Origin: Streptomyces sp. PsTaAH-137
GTDB lineage: Bacteria; Actinomycetota; Actinomycetes; Streptomycetales; Streptomycetaceae
Direction of reading: 5' to 3'
Assembly (NCBI RefSeq): GCF_003259365.1
Contig: NZ_QLLY01000024.1
Span: 58,877-122,876 of the forward strand
DNA length: 64,000 nt
The notes beneath the pieces are model-generated. The model did no database searches. It saw only the letters and a program-made list of their open reading frames with translations, and was not told the origin of the DNA. The position numbers and the translations under genes are program-made. Positions 36,298-44,957 of the stretch are shown here, one piece after another. Position 1 is the stretch's first letter; each line of letters starts with the position of its first letter.

Positions 36298-37917
36298 ATG
36301 GTTTTCACCCCGGCGGATGTCCGTGCCGGCGCCTTGGGCGTGGTGTCAGCGTCCTCAGCGCCCTATCCAGTCGTGCTCGTGGACTCGGACGGGTACGTTC
36401 TCGATGCCAACACAGCAGCCCGCGACGCGCTGGCCAGCTATCACGATGGCCAGCCGGCCCTGCCCGGATGGCTCGTGGCGGCCTCGATGCCCGGGGCCGT
36501 GAGCCCAGCATCCGGTCCGGTCGGTGACCGCTTCTTCTCCGCCCACCCGACCGCGATCGATTCCGGCGCGACCGCCTGGTGGCTGCTGGAGGAGACGGAC
36601 CACCGTCACACGGCCGGTGAACTGCACGCCCAGCGCAGCAACGCCGAATTCCTGATCTCCGCATCCAGCGCACTGCTGGCGTCGCTGAACCTGGAACGGT
36701 GCATGGAGACCACCGCACGTCTGGCCGCCGAGCACTTGGCGGACGCGGCTGTGGTGCTGGCTCCCGGCCGAAGCCAGCGACTCCCTCTGGTCGCATGTGA
36801 CCAGTACGGTCAGGTCAGCCGGAGCAAGGTCGCACAGACTCCGGACACGATGCCAGGACTGACGGAGGCCCTGCAGGGCTTCCCGCCACTGCCGGCACGG
36901 TGGATCGATCCTTCCGAGGTGCCCGAGTGGATCGTTCCCGAGGGATTCGGTCCGGTGGGATCCTTGGCCATAGCGCCGCTTCCCGGTCACGGAGTCGCTG
37001 CGGGCGCCTTGGTCCTGCTGCGTCACGCCGAGAAGCCCGCCTTCAGTGAGGTCGACGAAGAATTGGGCAGGCTGTTCGCGGCCCGCGCGGGCGCGGCGAT
37101 GTCAGCGGCTCGCCTGTACGCAGAGCAGGACGCCGTCACCCAGGTCCTCAAGCGGGAGCTGCTGGCGCCCGAGCTGGTCCAGGTGCGGGGCGTGGAGTTT
37201 GCCGGCGGTTACCGCTCCAGTCAGGACGCCGACCAGATCGGTGGTGACTTCTACGACGTCCACCCGGCTGCGGACGAAGACGGAGAGACGTTCGCTCTGC
37301 TGGGAGACGTGTCGGGAAAGGGCCTCGAGGCGGCCGTCCTGACGGGAAAGATCCGCAACACGCTGCACGCTCTGCACACCCTGTCGGACGACCACCAGCA
37401 GGTCCTCGGCCTGCTCAACGACACCCTGCTCAGCCGCCGAGGACCGATGCGGTTCGCCACGCTCGTGCTGGCCTCGGCGCGACGTGAGGGATCGGACGTC
37501 GTGCTGCGACTGACTTCCGGCGGCCATCCCGTTCCGCTCATCGTGCGACGCGATGGCCGGGTGGAGGAAGCGGCGACGTCCGGCAGTCTGATCGGCGCGC
37601 TGCCGCGGATCACGTCCTCGACCGCGACAGTCCGGCTGTCTCCGGGCGAATCGTGCGTGCTCTACACCGACGGCGTCACCGAGGCACGCGGTGGCCGCCG
37701 AGGTGACGCCATGTTCGGCGAGGAGCGACTCCAACGGCTTCTTCAGGGCTGCGCGGGCATGCCCGCGGAAGCGGTTGTCGAACGCATTCAGATGACTGTC
37801 GCGCAGTGGATCGGAAAGGGAAAACACGACGACATCGCCGTCATGGCGATCACCGCACCCCGCTCGCATCATCTGACGGCAGTCGACGGAACCACCCCAG
37901 GCAGGTACACCGCATGA
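36298..37917 (+). CDS. PP2C (SpoIIE-type) phosphatase with PAS-like and GAF domains
   Basis: 539 residues from ATG 36298. A PAS-like start (YPVVLVDSDGYVLDANTAA, about 20-40), a GAF region (about 110-275), then the phosphatase domain with QIGGDFYDVH, LGDVSGKGLEAAVL, SGGHPVPLIV, YTDGVTEARG and HDDIAVMAI. All metal-binding Asp residues are present. TTG 36202 would add 32 residues without a better ribosome site. Its stop overlaps the cobalamin-protein start by four bases; a STAS gene follows, so the three genes form one signalling operon. Confidence 0.9.
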   Translation: MVFTPADVRAGALGVVSASSAPYPVVLVDSDGYVLDANTAARDALASYHDGQPALPGWLVAASMPGAVSPASGPVGDRFFSAHPTAIDSGATAWWLLEETDHRHTAGELHAQRSNAEFLISASSALLASLNLERCMETTARLAAEHLADAAVVLAPGRSQRLPLVACDQYGQVSRSKVAQTPDTMPGLTEALQGFPPLPARWIDPSEVPEWIVPEGFGPVGSLAIAPLPGHGVAAGALVLLRHAEKPAFSEVDEELGRLFAARAGAAMSAARLYAEQDAVTQVLKRELLAPELVQVRGVEFAGGYRSSQDADQIGGDFYDVHPAADEDGETFALLGDVSGKGLEAAVLTGKIRNTLHALHTLSDDHQQVLGLLNDTLLSRRGPMRFATLVLASARREGSDVVLRLTSGGHPVPLIVRRDGRVEEAATSGSLIGALPRITSSTATVRLSPGESCVLYTDGVTEARGGRRGDAMFGEERLQRLLQGCAGMPAEAVVERIQMTVAQWIGKGKHDDIAVMAITAPRSHHLTAVDGTTPGRYTA

Positions 37918-39023
37918 CCACCTCTCCTTCCGCTCGCCGTCACGAGCAGGAACCGGCCCATCGCATCGGGGCCCGCGCCCGCGAAGCCACCGGCAGCGAG
38001 CGCGCCCAGCCGTGGGCGGACAAGCTGTGGAACGCGGTGCGCTCCTGGGACGAGTACGACGCCCTCGACGTCGTACGAGGAGCGCTGGACGCCGGCCTGG
38101 AAGCCGAATCGGTGCTGTTGGACGTGATCGGTGCGGCCCAGCATCACGTGGGCATCGAGTGGGCCGCGAACCGGATGAGCGTGGCTGACGAACACACCGC
38201 CACTGCCATCAACGAACGCGCCGTCGCGGCCCTGCCCACCCCTCGGCCCGCGGACGAGCGGGGCCGCATCACGGTGGCGTGCGTGGATGAGGAATGGCAC
38301 GCGCTGCCCGCGCGGATGCTCGCCGAGACACTGAAACTGCGCGGCTGGCGCGTCGACTACCTCGGAGCCCAGGTACCCACCGGCCACCTGGTCTCCCACA
38401 TCACCCGCAGCAACCCCGACCTGGTCTGCCTGTCCAGCTCCATCCCGACCCGTCTGCCGATGGCTCACCAGGCGATCACCGCCTGCCAGGGCGCGGGCGT
38501 GCCCGTCATGGCCGGCGGCGCCGCCTTCGGCCACGACGGCCGCTATGCCCGCATCCTGGGCGCCGACACCTGGGCCTCCGAGGCCCGGTCCGCGGCCGAC
38601 CAGCTCGCCCACGCGCTCCCCACACGCCCGCAGGTGCCACGGCTGACCGTCAACGATCTGCCGCACCTGGAAGACCAGGAATACACGTACGTCAGCCGCT
38701 CCAGCGTTCGGCTGCTGGCCCATACCTTCGACGGCCTGGAAGAACGCTTCCCGGCCATGAAGGACTACAGCGACGACCAGCGTGAGCGCACCGAGGAGGA
38801 CCTGGGGCAGATCATCGACTTCCTCACCGCCGCCCTCTACATGAACGAGGCGGACATCTTCACCGGCTTCCTCGCATGGACCGCCGAGATCCTGGAAGTA
38901 CGCCATGTGCCGGCACGCTCTATGCTGCCCGCCCTGGACCTACTGGCCGAGCAGCTGCGCGACTACCCCCGCGCGTTGCATATCCTCCATGCCGGGAAGA
39001 TGACCCTGGCCTCCGCCAACTGA
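37914..39023 (+). CDS. Cobalamin-binding protein with CarH-like photoreceptor motif
   Basis: 369 residues. Residues ~30-110 form a helical bundle with WAANRMSVADEH (Trp83, Glu93, His94), exactly the W-x9-EH spacing of adenosylcobalamin photoreceptors such as CarH. Residues ~118-245 are the Rossmann-type B12 domain; EEWHALPARMLAETLKLRGW supplies the candidate lower-ligand His129, followed by VDYLGAQVPTGHL and PVMAGGAAFG. No MerR DNA-binding domain is attached; a C-terminal helical region (260-369) is unique. Start overlaps the phosphatase stop (ATGA). Probably a light- or B12-state sensor acting on the neighbouring phosphatase/STAS pair. Confidence 0.88.
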   Translation: MTTSPSARRHEQEPAHRIGARAREATGSERAQPWADKLWNAVRSWDEYDALDVVRGALDAGLEAESVLLDVIGAAQHHVGIEWAANRMSVADEHTATAINERAVAALPTPRPADERGRITVACVDEEWHALPARMLAETLKLRGWRVDYLGAQVPTGHLVSHITRSNPDLVCLSSSIPTRLPMAHQAITACQGAGVPVMAGGAAFGHDGRYARILGADTWASEARSAADQLAHALPTRPQVPRLTVNDLPHLEDQEYTYVSRSSVRLLAHTFDGLEERFPAMKDYSDDQRERTEEDLGQIIDFLTAALYMNEADIFTGFLAWTAEILEVRHVPARSMLPALDLLAEQLRDYPRALHILHAGKMTLASAN

Positions 39024-39044
39024 CGACGACACGCTGGACAGGTA

Positions 39045-39410
39045 GTGACGACCTCCTCTGATCCCCGCAGCAGCAGCAGCAGCACCGCCCCGGCCACGGG
39101 CAGCGTGCACGACCTTCTCCTGACCGTGCGCGGGGAACTCGACTACGCCTCCAGCCCCGAACTGCTCGACCAGGCCGCCGAAGCACTGCACCACCGAGGA
39201 GAGTCGACAGACATGGCCGTCGACTGTCAGGAGCTCACGTTCATCGACTCTGTCGGACTGTCTGCCCTGCTGGAAATCCACCGCGACGCCGCTGCCGTCG
39301 GCGTCGCGGTTCATGTGACCGGAGTCGGGCCGAGACTCGAAAAGATCCTGCGGACCACCGGCACCTACACGCACCTCACCGGCCACGACCCGACCGAACC
39401 CACCGACTGA
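39045..39410 (+). CDS. STAS-domain anti-sigma factor antagonist
   Basis: 121 residues. A Ser/Thr-rich start is followed by LLLTVRGELDYASSPELLDQ and FIDSVGLSALLEIHRDA, with Ser of IDSV as the phospho-acceptor, ending THLTGHDPTEPTD. GTG start 21 bases after the cobalamin gene; weak ribosome site, so probably coupled. Third gene of the phosphatase / B12 / STAS operon. Confidence 0.88.
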   Translation: MTTSSDPRSSSSSTAPATGSVHDLLLTVRGELDYASSPELLDQAAEALHHRGESTDMAVDCQELTFIDSVGLSALLEIHRDAAAVGVAVHVTGVGPRLEKILRTTGTYTHLTGHDPTEPTD

Positions 39411-39438
39411 GAGCCGGCCGGTCGGGGCCGTCGCACGC

Positions 39439-41268
39439 TCAGGTGACACGCAGGGCGAACAGCACCACATCGTCACAGTGGTCGTCACCGGCAAGGGTGT
39501 CGGCGAGCGTGCGGAGCAACGGCTCCACTTCCCCGCCCCAATCGGCGATTGCCTTCAGGTGAAGTGCCGCGAGTGCCGTGCCCTGCTCAACATCGCGGCT
39601 GCGATGCTCGACGAGCCCATCGGTGTGAAGGAGCAGTACGTCACCGGGGAGCAGGACGCGCTCATGGACCGTGCGTCCATCGGGCGGCATCAGCCCGGGA
39701 AACATCAGCCGGTCGTGCTCGGCCAGATACTCGATATCCCGGTTCGGGCGGGCCAGCAGCGGAGCGGGATGACCGGCATTGGTCCACCGAAGCTGCCAGC
39801 GGCCGTCCGCCTGCGGCATCAGGTGAGCGTGAACCAGAGTGCCGCTGATACCCGTGTCCAGTTGCATGTTGGCGTACTCAAGTGACGTGACAGCCGACGC
39901 GGGGCTGCCGGAACGGTCCATGTCGGCCTGACGGAGCATGCTGCGGGCCTGCCCCATCAGCGTAGCCGCGTGCATGCTGTGGCCGGTCACGTCTCCGACC
40001 GTGAAGGCCAGTGAACGACCGTGTTTCCCCGCGGCCTCTGGAAGTCGGTAGGCGTCGTACCAATCGCCACCGACCATCTCTCCTTGCGCAGCCGGCCGGT
40101 ACAGCGCCGCCAGTTCGAGACCGGGCACCGTGGGCAGTTCGGTGAGCATGGCCCGTTGAAGCTGGCGGGCAACGCTGATACGAGAATCGAGGTGCAGAGC
40201 CCGCTCCACCGCCATCGCCGTATACCCGGCGATCATTGTCAGTACGGCGCGCTCCTGGAGATTCACCTCGTGCGGCTCGTCCCACGCGACGACCAGCGCG
40301 CCCAAGGTGGGCTGTTGCGTGCCGGGCAAGGGCACGCACACCGCCGAGCGCAGACCCATGGCATCGAACACGGAGACGGTCTGCGGGTCGTAACCGTCGA
40401 CAAGTGCCTGCCGGTCGGGAACGTCGACGACACGGTTCTCCCGTGCCGCCTGCGCCGAGGGCCACGCATCCCGCAAGTTGTAGAAGGGGACCGCCGCCTC
40501 CAGCGGCACGGGCCCCACCGCAGTGTCGACAGCCCGGTACAAAGCCCCCTGGTCCTCGCGTAGCGTCAGCCCCACGAATGCAGGCTTGAGGTCGCCGCTG
40601 ACCAGCTCGCCGACCGTGTGCCGCACCTCCTCCAAGCCGGAGGTGTCCGCGAGCATCTCGGCTGCCCGCAGCAGCAACTCGAACCTGCCCAGCCGACCCT
40701 GCAGTTCAGCCTGTCCTGCACGCGCCCGCCCCGTCGCCTCCTCAGCCTCGTGCTGCGCCTGTTCCGCTCCGCGTCGCGCGTCATGGGCGCCTGCCTCACT
40801 GGTCCGCAGCGACACTTCCGCCGCGCACGCTGTGGCCAGGTCCCGCAGATTCTGCAGATTTCGGCCGCTCCAGGAACGTTCCGTGGAATCGACGGCAGCC
40901 AGAACGCCCAGCAGTTCTCCACGATCTCCGTACAAGGGGATCCCGGCAAACGCCTTCAACTCGGTGCCGGTCCCCGCTTGGTCCGAGATGGCTCCGCCGT
41001 CCAGGACGAGCAGTTCGTTACGACGAGCCACTTCCTCCAGCAGAGTCAGCAGACCAGGGTGCCGACGGCCCAACCCCGACGGGAGGCTCTCCACGACCTC
41101 TATCCGCACTCCGTATCCGCCAGGAGAGGCGACGGAGGCAATGACCGAACCGGACGCCCCCAGAACGTCAGCAATCAGTCGCGCAAAGTGCTCCACAAGT
41201 CCTCTCACCGTCCGCTCGACGACCGCTCTCCGGCGTCCTCTCAACTGGCGGACCCTACCGGACCACAC
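39439..41268 (-). CDS. PP2C (SpoIIE-type) phosphatase with two GAF domains
   Basis: 609 residues from GTG 41268. GAF-like region ~20-150 (PSGLGRRHPGLLTLLEEVAR), a Glu/Ala coiled coil ~155-195, a second GAF ~195-360 (FDAMGLRSAVCVPLPG) and the phosphatase domain ~385-607 with MVGGDWYDAYRL, TVGDVTGHSMHAATL, NAGHPAPLLARP, HTDGLVEHR and CDDVVLFAL. The start could lie up to 20 codons downstream. It converges on the STAS gene with 28 bases between stops and likely acts on STAS proteins of this block. Confidence 0.9.
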   Translation of the reverse strand: MWSGRVRQLRGRRRAVVERTVRGLVEHFARLIADVLGASGSVIASVASPGGYGVRIEVVESLPSGLGRRHPGLLTLLEEVARRNELLVLDGGAISDQAGTGTELKAFAGIPLYGDRGELLGVLAAVDSTERSWSGRNLQNLRDLATACAAEVSLRTSEAGAHDARRGAEQAQHEAEEATGRARAGQAELQGRLGRFELLLRAAEMLADTSGLEEVRHTVGELVSGDLKPAFVGLTLREDQGALYRAVDTAVGPVPLEAAVPFYNLRDAWPSAQAARENRVVDVPDRQALVDGYDPQTVSVFDAMGLRSAVCVPLPGTQQPTLGALVVAWDEPHEVNLQERAVLTMIAGYTAMAVERALHLDSRISVARQLQRAMLTELPTVPGLELAALYRPAAQGEMVGGDWYDAYRLPEAAGKHGRSLAFTVGDVTGHSMHAATLMGQARSMLRQADMDRSGSPASAVTSLEYANMQLDTGISGTLVHAHLMPQADGRWQLRWTNAGHPAPLLARPNRDIEYLAEHDRLMFPGLMPPDGRTVHERVLLPGDVLLLHTDGLVEHRSRDVEQGTALAALHLKAIADWGGEVEPLLRTLADTLAGDDHCDDVVLFALRVT

Positions 41269-41511
41269 GCAGCCAAAGCAGACTGGGCCCGAGCCTCACC
41301 GTGGGTGCGTCGTCAGCCGGCACGGCACCCGGGCCCCAAACTGCCGAACCGGTCGCCTCCCCAGAACTGCGCCCGGCCGCGTTCCCTGATGGCGACGGAA
41401 CCGTGTGCTGACCGCGGTCAGCAGAGCGCATTTCTGCATCGGCGCCGCTCGGACTGCCGGGTTGCTGGGTACCTGCGCGGTGACGGTCGGCGCAAGTGGG
41501 GTGGTGTGGGG

Positions 41512-42375
41512 ATGTTCGAGGGTTTTCGGCTTGAGCACGTTGATCTGGGAGATGTCACGCTGCGGGTGCGGCATGGGGGATCCGGGTGGCCGGTGGTGCT
41601 GCTGCACGGCCATCCACGGACCCACACCACCTGGCACCGGGTCGCCCGACGCCTGGTGGGGCGGTGCACCACGGTGGTGCCCGACCTGCGAGGCTACGGC
41701 GGGTCCTCGCTGCCGCCGGACGAGGCACGTCACCGTCAGTCCAGCAAGCGCGCGATGGCCCAGGATGTCGTCCAGCTCATGGAGCGCCTCGGTCACCACC
41801 GGTTCGCTGTCGTGGGCCACGATCGCGGTTCTCTCGTCGCTTTTCGCACCGCGATGGACCACCCTGGGCAGGTGTCCCACCTGGTGGTCATGGACGGTCT
41901 TCCGGTCGTCGAGCACCTCGAACGCATCGATGCCGACTTCGCGCAGGCGTGGTGGCACTGGTGGTTTCTGGGCCAGACCGACAAGCCTGCCGAGCGGGTG
42001 ATCTGTGCCGACCCGCAGTCCTGGTATCGCACGCCACCGCCACAGGTCATGGGAGAGGGCAACCACGACGATCTGTGGGCGGCCCTGCGCGATCCGGACG
42101 TGGTGCACGGCATGTGCGAGGACTACCGGGCGGGACTGCACGCCGACCGGGAGGATGAGGAAGCGGACCGGGCCGAGGGACGCCAGGTCCAATGCCCGGC
42201 CATGCTCCTGGAATCGGCCCGCGATGACCTTGACATCCACGGCGACCCGGCTGCGATCTGGCAGCCCTGGCTCGCCAGGCCCGTCAAGCACCGTGTCATC
42301 GACTCGGGGCACCACCAGGCCGAGGAGGCACCTGAACAGGTAGCCGACGCCCTGCTCCGGTTCATCGACCTGTGA
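41512..42375 (+). CDS. Alpha/beta hydrolase, fluoroacetate-dehalogenase-like
   Basis: 287 residues. LLHGHPRTHTTWH (31-42) is the oxyanion loop, VVGHDRGS (100-107) gives the nucleophile Asp104, His149-Trp150 in WWHWWFLGQ matches the halide-binding pair, Asp128 and the GHHQAEEAP histidine near 272 complete the triad. Compared with known fluoroacetate dehalogenases, the second substrate-carboxylate Arg (DRGxR) is Leu108, so a different haloacid or an epoxide may be the substrate. Faces the gvp cluster; promoter lies upstream of 41500. Confidence 0.85.
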   Translation: MFEGFRLEHVDLGDVTLRVRHGGSGWPVVLLHGHPRTHTTWHRVARRLVGRCTTVVPDLRGYGGSSLPPDEARHRQSSKRAMAQDVVQLMERLGHHRFAVVGHDRGSLVAFRTAMDHPGQVSHLVVMDGLPVVEHLERIDADFAQAWWHWWFLGQTDKPAERVICADPQSWYRTPPPQVMGEGNHDDLWAALRDPDVVHGMCEDYRAGLHADREDEEADRAEGRQVQCPAMLLESARDDLDIHGDPAAIWQPWLARPVKHRVIDSGHHQAEEAPEQVADALLRFIDL

Positions 42376-42540
42376 CACGGCCTGCCTGAGGTTCCCCGGG
42401 TGAGGCACCTCCCCGGCGGCAGCGTGCATGGTGCGGCTGAATCGCTCGGCGGAATCGCCGCAGAAGGCCAGCGTGCTCGGATCGAACGCGAGGATACTGC
42501 CGTGCGCCCGGGGGCCTCGGAGACGGTGTCCGGGTGCGAT

Positions 42541-43008
42541 TCAGGATTGGCCTGGGGGCAGTAGCGATCCCAGAGGGCCGAGGTCCAGGTTGAGGTCGCC
42601 CATCGTCAGGCCGTAGCGCTCGCACAGTTCGGTCATGCGGTCCTCGAGGATCATGAGGGTCATGCCGACTCGCTCTTCCTGGTCCTCCGAGAGGTCTCCT
42701 TGGTCGACGCGGTGGACCGCGGTGCGCTCCATGAGCTGGCGCAGGAGTTCCACGATGGTCAGAACCAGTTTGATGAGGTCGCGTTCGACGGTGTCGGGAT
42801 CGGTTTCCAGGCGCCGTGCCGGTCCGTCCGCCACTCGGCTGTCTGCGTCCGGGGGTATGGGAAGCAGTCCGAAGGCGTCGGCCGCCGACTGTGCGACCTC
42901 TGCCAGCCGTTCGTCGGCCGACGCTGCGAAGGTCTCGGGCTGAGCGCCGTCGGCACTGCCCGCAGGATGCGCGGGAGTGGTGCCGTTGGGTGTGGGGCAG
43001 GCGGGCAT
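42541..43008 (-). CDS. gvpK: Gas vesicle protein GvpK
   Basis: 155 residues. The conserved core ERDLIKLVLTIVELLRQLME, then QGDLSEDQEERVGMTLM and RYGLTMGDLNLDLGPLG is GvpK; the N-terminal ~55 residues are a variable linker. ATG 43008 has AGGAGG six bases upstream. Last gene of the cluster; GvpK is a minor protein needed for vesicle growth in archaea and cyanobacteria, role in Streptomyces unknown. Confidence 0.93.
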   Translation of the reverse strand: MPACPTPNGTTPAHPAGSADGAQPETFAASADERLAEVAQSAADAFGLLPIPPDADSRVADGPARRLETDPDTVERDLIKLVLTIVELLRQLMERTAVHRVDQGDLSEDQEERVGMTLMILEDRMTELCERYGLTMGDLNLDLGPLGSLLPPGQS

Positions 43009-43043
43009 AGCCGTCCTCCTATGCGTGGCGTGCTGGTTGTCGT

Positions 43044-43253
43044 TCACCACGGCGCGGGGCTGTCCGGAGTGATCGAGTGGATGACCGCGCGCAGGTTGAC
43101 GCGTACGAGATCGACGTCTGCGATGGAGAGGACAAGGTCACCGGTGAGCACGGCTCCGCCGGTCAGGAGGCGGTCGAGGAGATCGATCAGAGCGATTTCT
43201 CGCCCTGCCGGGAGACTGTCCTCGAAACCGGTGGCGGTGAGGTCTTCGGTCAC
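43044..43253 (-). CDS. gvpS: Gas vesicle protein GvpS (GvpA-like minor protein)
   Basis: 69 residues with the GvpA-type fold REIALIDLLDRLLTGGAVLT, then GDLVLSIADVDLVRVNLRAV. This short GvpA/J relative between gvpL and gvpK is GvpS. GTG start overlaps the gvpL stop by four bases, so the two are coupled. Confidence 0.9.
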   Translation of the reverse strand: MTEDLTATGFEDSLPAGREIALIDLLDRLLTGGAVLTGDLVLSIADVDLVRVNLRAVIHSITPDSPAPW

Positions 43254-44194
43254 AGTGGATCACGGTCGGGCCCGGGTGCGGCTGTGGTCGTCTCCCGGGG
43301 AGGGGGAGGGCCGCCGTCGAAGTCGCTTCCCGCGGCGCGCGCGTCTTGGACGGTGTGATCGGCTTGCGCCCAGTCCGTGAACGAGTAGGGCACCCAAGGG
43401 CCTGTGACCTCGACGCTCACGCCAGTGACTGCTGCGTTCGACGAGGTGACCGCGGCGGCGAAGTCCGCGAGGTCGGCTCGCGCCACCAAGTACGCGTCGT
43501 TGACCAGGTTCTCGGCGCGGCGCGCGGTGAGTTGGGTGCCCTGAAGGCGGTGGGACACGTGGGCACGGGCGAATGCGCTGGCGCGGGTGCGTGCGTGGCG
43601 GGCAGCCTCACCCGCGGCGCGGTAGGTCGAGGCATGCCGGTCGCGTTGAGCGCGTCGTCGTTTGAGGTAGTCCCGGCCGGGGCTGTGCGGGCGAGGGGCT
43701 TCAGGCGTGGCGAGAGGCTCCTGGGCTGCGTCGGGATCCGCGTATATCTTGACGCCCATCTCGACGTGTTCCGCGAGCAGACGGAGCGCCCGGCAGAACG
43801 CGTCGGCACGGTCGGCCAGCATGACGAGCACCCCGGTGTCATCCATGTACACCGTCATCATGCGCAGCGGGAGCAGGGTGGTGAACGCTGCCGCGGTCTC
43901 GACGCATTCGTGGTGCGCGCGGGCCAACTCCTCCAAGCGGTCCAGGTCTTCGAGCTGTGCTTCCACGACGCCCGGCTCGAAGTCATCGCGCGGCACATCG
44001 GCTACCAGGGCGGTCAGCCCTTCCTCGTTGCGTATCAGACGTGGTGCCCCGAAGAAGGTGTCGAGTTCGAGGACACGCTGTTGCAGGGTCGCGTCGTCCT
44101 GGGCCACGGCGAAGACGTACACCAGAGTGGGGGGCGCGGGGGAGTGGGCGGAGCCGACAGGCCCAGGTGTTCGGTCGGTGCTGTGATGGGTCAC
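43250..44194 (-). CDS. gvpL: Gas vesicle protein GvpL (GvpF/L family)
   Basis: 314 residues. LVYVFAVAQDDATLQQRV and the central helix region (LEELARAHHECVETAAAFTT, TVYMDDTGVLVML) fit the GvpF/GvpL family, ending with a Pro-rich tail. GTG 44194 overlaps the gvpJ stop by four bases, and GGAG lies just before it. Accessory nucleation protein in vesicle assembly. Confidence 0.9.
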   Translation of the reverse strand: MTHHSTDRTPGPVGSAHSPAPPTLVYVFAVAQDDATLQQRVLELDTFFGAPRLIRNEEGLTALVADVPRDDFEPGVVEAQLEDLDRLEELARAHHECVETAAAFTTLLPLRMMTVYMDDTGVLVMLADRADAFCRALRLLAEHVEMGVKIYADPDAAQEPLATPEAPRPHSPGRDYLKRRRAQRDRHASTYRAAGEAARHARTRASAFARAHVSHRLQGTQLTARRAENLVNDAYLVARADLADFAAAVTSSNAAVTGVSVEVTGPWVPYSFTDWAQADHTVQDARAAGSDFDGGPPPPRETTTAAPGPDRDPL

Positions 44195-44934
44195 TGCTCC
44201 GGATCTCCTTCCTTGCGAGGACGTCGCCGGACGGGGCCGGCCTCGGTTCGTCCTTCGCTCGCGGGGGCCTTCTTGCGGACCGGACGACTGCGCTGGGACC
44301 TGGCTGGCGCGTCCTGTGTCTCGTCGCTCTCCGCCGGCGTCCGGTCCTGGGGCGGGCGCGTCGTGGGTGTTCGGGCGGGCCTGCGCGCCGGGCTGCGGCG
44401 CCGCTTCGCGTCGGGTTCCGTGGCGTGCCTGTCGTCGTTCCTCCTGCGTTCCGGTGCCGGTTCGCGGGGCTGCGCCAGGTCCGTCGCAGGCGTCTCTGTG
44501 TCCTCGGGTGCTCGCGGATCGGCCGCGAGCGGTTCCGGCGGGACCTGCGCCCGGTCGGGGGCGGGGGACGGCAGGGCCTGGGCCGCGCGCAGCTGGGCCA
44601 CTTCGGCCCGCAAGCGCTCGATCTCCATGGCCTGCCGTTCCCCGTCCGCGGTCGCCTCTCGGGGTGCTGGTCGCGCGCGCGACGAGAGTGACGGGTCGTG
44701 TTCCCACCAGTCGATGCCCATCTCCTTCGCCTTGTCGACGGAGGCGACCAGCAGCCTGAGTTTGATGGTGAGCAGCTCGATGTCGAGCAGGTTGATCTGG
44801 ATGTCACCGGCGATGACGATGCCCTTGTCCAGAACACGTTCGAGGATGTCGGCCAGGTTGGCCGACGATCCCTGTGGGTTGGACAACGCTGCTGCGGCGG
44901 AGCCGCCCGTGCGAGCGGCGAATGGTTCGGACAA
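44191..44934 (-). CDS. gvpJ: Gas vesicle protein GvpJ with long disordered tail
   Basis: 247 residues. Residues ~22-75 are the GvpA/J fold: NLADILERVLDKGIVIAGDI, NLLDIELLTIKLRLLVASV. The remaining ~165 residues are Pro/Arg/Glu/Ala-rich and low in complexity, much longer than in other phyla. TTG start (44934). Probably a shell-cap or initiation protein. Confidence 0.9.
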   Translation of the reverse strand: MSEPFAARTGGSAAAALSNPQGSSANLADILERVLDKGIVIAGDIQINLLDIELLTIKLRLLVASVDKAKEMGIDWWEHDPSLSSRARPAPREATADGERQAMEIERLRAEVAQLRAAQALPSPAPDRAQVPPEPLAADPRAPEDTETPATDLAQPREPAPERRRNDDRHATEPDAKRRRSPARRPARTPTTRPPQDRTPAESDETQDAPARSQRSRPVRKKAPASEGRTEAGPVRRRPRKEGDPEQ

Positions 44935-44957
44935 GGGTTACGCCTCCTGTCGGTCGG

